NCBI GenBank assembly: GCA_029204225.1
Contig: CM055092.1
Coordinates: 17,167,921 to 17,231,920, forward strand
Length of the DNA stretch: 64,000 bases
Direction of reading: 5' to 3'
Origin: Diphasiastrum complanatum
Taxonomy: Eukaryota; Streptophyta; Lycopodiopsida; Lycopodiales; Lycopodiaceae
Of the stretch, positions 57,330 through 64,000 are shown one piece after another (the first letter of the stretch is position 1; every line of letters starts with the position of its first letter). The notes below the pieces were generated by a model. That model had not been told where the DNA came from and ran no database searches. It was given only the letters and a program-made list of their open reading frames with translations. The position numbers were made by a program, and so were the translations under genes.

Positions 57330-57665
57330 AGGTGACAAACATTTATTGTAATTAATACATCTATAAATGGATCATCCAGGCACACTCTACGTGATGCTCC
57401 GTCCTGTCGTAAAACTGTGGGGCGTGAGTGGAAGCGGAAGCTCGAGGATTGAGTGCGGCGTGTAGGAATGGAAACACAACAGTTAGCAGTAGAAATATTC
57501 AAGTAGAAGTATTCATACAGATTGCGCAAATGAACAATGCAGTAGTGAGACAAAAATTGCACTCTGATTAATATCACTAGTGAGTACAATGGCTTGAAGT
57601 AATAACTTCAGCTTGTTGAGCATGATAACGCTAGCTACAGAAAACTTTGATTAAAAAAGAAATTC
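57330..57665 (-). repeat. Copia LTR, family C, solo or truncated
   Basis: Reverse complement follows 2150-2330: 'gtagctagcgttatcatgct', 'aagctgaagttattacttca', 'attgtactcact', 'gatattaatcagagt', 'gttcatttgcgca'. No primer-binding site or internal region adjoins it. A further fragment of its downstream part lies at 58247-58345. Confidence 0.6.
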
Positions 57666-59190
57666 AATTAACACTTATATAACTTGATTGAACTAGTATA
57701 TATATTTACAAGTGTCGAGAGAAAAATATCTTATGACTTAACTGCCATTTATTCCAGTTTTGCATCTATACAAAAGTTGGTAACTGCCTTTAGGATATTT
57801 GTTTTTCCACCTGTTTTAGGGTTGATGATAAGTTGGCGACGTCGGTCTGCCAATGTAGAAAAAATGTGAAAAACATGAAAAACCCGAAGGTGTCCTTTAG
57901 ACTGCAGGTATGCAAATCTTGAAGGTGCCCTTAGAGTTAGGGTGTGTGGATCCCTAAGGCGCCTGTAGACTGAAGGCATCGAAGAAGTCGAAAAAGACGA
58001 AAAAGGTGAAGGTGCCTTAAGAATTGTTTCTAAGGCATTCTGGCCAGCCTTACACTGAAGGCAACAAAGGTGCCTCTTGAATTTCCAGAGATGGTAGTTA
58101 TCTCCATTGAGTTTGTCAATGATAGATAGACCTATTATGGTTGAACAAGATCGTTGGTAGAAACAATGATTGTCGGAATACTATTGGTTGTGCATTTGAA
58201 AGAAGACGTCTTAATAGAAACAAGAATAATACCATGTTGTAAAACAGTGGGGGCATGAGCGGCAGCGGAAGCTCGAGGATTGAGCGTAGCCGTGTAGGAA
58301 CGAAAATGCAACAGTTAGCATCAGAAATATTCAAGTAGAAGTAGGAGGTGCCTTAGGCTAAAGGCAACAAAGAAGACGGAAAAGACAAAGGTGCTTTAAG
58401 AATGGTTTCTAAGGCATTCTGGCCACTTGGCCACTATGTCGCTTTTCTCACTAAGGTGAGAAAAAGGCTAAGGTGCCTAAAAAATGGTTTAAGACAAAAA
58501 AAATCTTAAACGAGAAAAAATGCTCTATTATCGAAGACAGACAAGAGAATGGCAGTCCGACTTGTCAAAGTTACCACACTTGTCGGAGTTGGCGGACTTA
58601 TTGGGGAAACCCGATTTGGCCGACTTATCGTCGGGAACCATCAAAGGACTACTAGCCGCTGCTCTGCCGCTTGCTGGAGCTCTTGGACTTGGGTAAAGGC
58701 GTCCGTCATAGACTTTGGAGAGAATCGAGATATAATTTTGTAGGCTATTTTCGTGTTGCTTTAGCCTTAGGACCTCATCCTTTTGTGCCTGCTCATGTTG
58801 GCTGGCTTTAGCAGATTACATTCTTCTATTCCTAATAAAGTACAAAACTTTTCAAATTTACATCTACCTAATGATTCATCTCTCACAAGAACAAATTGCA
58901 CAATTTTCGATACAAAGCTTAGACGGATTAAAATAAATTGTGCATTATGACAGAATCTAACATACATAATCTATTGGAAAGAATAAGTATAAATTGGATG
59001 TCAGAATCCAACAATTTTTATAGATGTCAAAATCCGACATTTACTGTGACTGTTTCAAAGTTGCGTGATTTTTTAGTTTTTTTTTATTTTTTATTATTAT
59101 AGTAGATCATCGAAGATCAGCTTTTGGCACTTCTTCTCAATCCTATTAATTCCATTTTTCTCATTCTAAGTATGATTCTTTTGTTTTGTT
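57666..59190. other. No gene; dispersed direct repeats
   Basis: 'aaggtgccttaagaattgtttctaaggcattctggcc' (shortened) at ~58007-58044 recurs at ~58388-58425. 58247-58345 duplicates 57415-57512. A 64-codon frame at 58549 has no recognisable motif. Confidence 0.5.
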
Positions 59191-59194
59191 ATGC

Positions 59195-61320
<2,126 letters not shown>

Positions 61321-61755
61321 ATGACCTTTGAGATCAATTGTCATCCTCGGTTGTGTAAAGTTGAGGTTGAAACTATGGCTTCTCAGCCATCGTATCTAGA
61401 AGAGCAACGGCCTCGCAAATCTTCGCAGAACAAAATTTGTCATTTTCCTCAGAACACTTCCAGTGCTGAGGAGCGCCATATCATTGTTCTTGGCAGGCAG
61501 GGGGACACTCACATTTCATGATGTAAATAAGAGTGCGGAAGAAACGGCCAAAGAAATCACAAAGGGACAGAAGCTATTAACGCGAACTTTGAGAGGTAGA
61601 TTTCTGGAGAATAACTCCGTCTACAGACAGACATTTGTGATCCGTTCCTACGAGGTAGGATTTGACAAAATGGCTTCAATAGAGACTTTCGCCAACCTTT
61701 TCCAGGAATGCAAGCCCTTTACGTTTTTCCAACAGATTTTGTTTAACTTTTTTCT
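61321..61755 (+). pseudogene. Acyl-ACP thioesterase-like (FatA/FatB) first exon, partial and frame-broken
   Basis: 61321-61521 encodes MTFEINCHPR..., Ser/Lys-rich and plausible as a plastid transit region. The recognisable part is in the next frame (~61490-61755): 'LRGRFLENNSVYRQTFVIRS', 'YEVGFDKMASIETFANLFQ'. This is the start of the first hot-dog domain of plant FatA/FatB, where the family reads Y-R-x-x-F-x-I-R-x-Y-E-V-G ... T-A-S-I-E-T. These plastid enzymes release fatty acids from ACP. That frame has no ATG of its own upstream, so either a one-base shift in the G-rich stretch near 61498 broke the gene, or an acceptor at TTGGCAG (61487-61496) starts an exon. In Arabidopsis FatA an intron follows 'ANLLQ'; here no GT donor follows CAG at 61711 and no later exon is found before 64 kb. 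Confidence 0.55.
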
Positions 61756-62370
61756 CATCTTCCTGACTCGCCACTATTCTAGTGTGCTAAGTAGATCTTA
61801 GGCTCTGTTCTGTGATCTCGACGAGTCAAAATCTTACTCGCGCTCTGCCTGGCCGACAAAGCCCTAACTCACCAACTTGATTTTCTTCGTTTTTACTCAG
61901 GCATTTGACTTGCCATCAGTATAGAGTGATCAGCAACCTCTGATCTACCACTCTAGAGGTCAGCTAGTCAAACTCTGACTCACGCCAGGACTTGCCAATT
62001 CAAATTTTTCGTCCATTTTTATTTTCCGTCTTTTGTTCTGCCTCGTCTATCTAACTCGCCAACTAAGATTTCTCTTTGATCTTTCAATATTTTGACTCGC
62101 CATCAGTATAGTAGAAAGTACAGCACTTGATCAACATCGTACCAGACCTGTGAGTCAAAACTTGTCTGACTCGCATTGTTTGACTCATGCATGTCCTAAC
62201 TTGCCATCTACTCCATTTGACTCGTCACTTTTCCAGAATGATCTGATTACCATTTACAACAAGTAGGTAGTTCGACGAGTCAAAAAGTTCTGACTCACGC
62301 CTATCTCTGACTCGCCACTATTTGACTCACGTCCTATTCGTGCCCTGCCTAACTACCATCAATGCAGATT
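61756..62370. repeat. Diffuse array of TGACTCGCC-like motifs
   Basis: About a dozen copies or variants of TGACTCGCC / TTGACTTGCC / CGACGAGTCAAAA. Two longer matches are 'ccatcagtatag' after the motif at ~61912 and ~62099, and 'cgacgagtcaaaa' at ~61819 and ~62272. Consistent with a decayed repeat of a few hundred bp. Confidence 0.55.
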
Positions 62371-63780
62371 GAAAAAGTTTTCTGAGTATCTGACAATCAG
62401 AGCCCATCTGTATTTTTCTATTATTCTGATTTTCCCTGATCTTTTGGATTTGCATCCATCCATCTGATCTTGATCTCAGTTCATCTTCATTTCGGTTCGG
62501 TCCTCATTCTGATCCATCATCAAATCATCCGCAAATATAGAATATATTTACGAAAATATCTGAGGCAAAAGAACAAGAAAAGACCAAAAACAAAGATACA
62601 AAAAAAAAATAGTCTCATTATTCATTCTATTGTATGCATCTTAGATCTGGTAGGAGGTTATTCATTCTGGATCCTCCAAACCTCGAGAAATTCGTCAACA
62701 TACCTATTGAAATACTCCACCACTCAAATATTCTCATAGAAAGCACAACTACCATTAGACTATTCTCTCAACATTGCTTTAGAAAGGCATTAGGAGAAAA
62801 ACCTGACTACTAAATTTGTAAACACTTTCAACTACGGTGTACATTACAGATCAATAACGACCATAACAATATGCCAGAACTACTCTTGCCAATCTTTCCA
62901 TCCTTTGGTAGCTACATTTTTTCTCGGGTATCGAAGAGTTGATAGTTTTTATTCTCTTTCATTTCAATAGTAGCAGGCACGAGGAGTTGATAGACTTGAG
63001 ACTCTTTAATGAGCCAAAAGAAGGGGTGGGGGGTCGTTTGACACACATTTGAAGGGTGAGGGGCGTTGAAAGTTGGCTAGACCCCTTCATTATTCAAAAG
63101 CTTTTGGATTTATTTTTAAGTCTTAATGATGTTGGTTGGTTTTGGTGTCTTCTTGGATTTTGGTATTTTACGTCATATTATGTTTGCTATTTATTACACG
63201 TCGGCTTTCTACAAGATTTTGCTAGAGAAGGTCTAATATTAGCCCGATTTTTATGTCAAAAAATCGGTTGACAATAGCCCTAAAGTGCAACTATATACAT
63301 TAGAAAAAAAAATGCATATTTTGACAATTTGCATAACATAAACCACTTGAAACAAGTGAACATGGTATAGTATAAAGCACTTGCATCTACTAAAAGAGTA
63401 TCACTTTCAACCAAGAAATGCATGCCACAATAATACATTCGTAATATAAGGTGAGATTTAGCCTATGGAGTTTGATACAAAATTGACAATGTTCTATATA
63501 CTATATCATAAACTCATCTACGTTTAGAAATTTTCATTTGCAATTGAAGCCCAGTGCATGTTCTTACCATTATGGCCCCTTATATCTATTCAAATTCTAC
63601 AAGCTAGTATCAGCCATAATTCTTGAGAATAATGGAAGCACAAAAAGGCAAATATAATCATGCATAAGATTATCGATTATGTTGGTAATATAACTAACAT
63701 ATTTAATTCGTGATACATTGAGCTCATAGAACTTCAAAACTTAAGAAAACTTTCGTAGACAAATTGCTTAGACAACACCA
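62371..63780. other. AT-rich; no recognisable gene
   Basis: Stops in all frames. Could be intron of the thioesterase-like gene or intergenic. Confidence 0.45.
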
Positions 63781-63850
63781 ATATATCTTTTCTTGAGAAG
63801 ATAAGAGTGTCATCAACATAAACGGCTAGAATGATAATTTCTCTTTCGAA
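63781..63850 (-). pseudogene. Copia RT active-site fragment
   Basis: The minus frame reads 'IIILAVYVDDTLIFS', the copia RT catalytic block, then loses homology on both sides. Probably the edge of an element that extends past the window or is badly decayed. Confidence 0.55.
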
Positions 63851-64000
63851 GGATGGAAATGGAGACTCAAATGGGGGCTCAAACTACTTAAACTAGTCAC
63901 TTTAGCATGAGTAGGCAAATTGGAATTGAGATTCCCAAGTAAAAATATGACAACATAGTATGCAACATTTGTTGAATTCAAGAGATTCTTGTTGATGATC

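Overview
This is nuclear DNA of a land plant with a large, repeat-rich genome. The evidence is spliced host genes with GT-AG introns, Ty1/copia and Ty3/gypsy retrotransposons whose primer-binding sites match plant initiator-Met tRNA, a plant-type hAT transposase, long GA/CT microsatellites, and one host intron of 18.8 kb packed with transposons. Introns this large fit a gymnosperm or a fern better than a compact angiosperm, but the sequence alone does not settle the clade.

Host genes. (1) A complete six-exon acyl-CoA synthetase of the ACOS5/4CL-like clade (sporopollenin pathway) lies on the minus strand at 14711-11925 and encodes 549 aa. (2) An RZ-1-type RNA-binding protein (RRM, glycine-rich linker, CCHC knuckle; 217 aa) is also on the minus strand. 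Its start exon is at 42129-42019 and its last coding exon at 23181-22639, so one 18,837-bp intron splits the RRM at the position where plant glycine-rich RRM genes carry their intron. (3) A partial acyl-ACP thioesterase-like (FatA/FatB) segment sits on the plus strand at 61.32-61.75 kb, with a frame break and no downstream exons in the window.

Layout. 0-10 kb holds nested and adjacent copia elements, ending with a young non-autonomous copia element (5412-9967) with two 701-bp LTRs, a GTTGA target duplication and a gag-only coding capacity. 10.3-11.25 kb has a G-rich ORF and giant GA tracts. 11.9-14.7 kb is the ACOS5-like gene. 15-22.3 kb is decayed gypsy, tandem duplications and AT-rich sequence. 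22.6-42.35 kb is the RZ-1 gene; its intron carries copia and gypsy remnants, a complete 404-bp TRIM (31510-31913) whose LTRs each contain a tRNA-like sequence with Pol III A and B boxes, and a fossil hAT transposase gene split by a complete copia element (34176-39388, TGGTT target duplication). 42.4-43.7 kb is the RZ-1 upstream region with telo-boxes and a degenerate repeat array. 44-57.7 kb is gypsy gag and integrase pieces, copia LTRs and copia RT/RNase H pseudogenes. 57.7-64 kb is repeat-rich sequence with the thioesterase-like exon and a copia RT trace at the right edge.

The two intact host genes do not form an operon-like unit; they are independent eukaryotic loci. The observation most worth following up is the TRIM with a tRNA-like Pol III promoter in both LTRs. 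It is comparable in principle to Cassandra, which carries a 5S-rRNA-like promoter, but is built from a tRNA.
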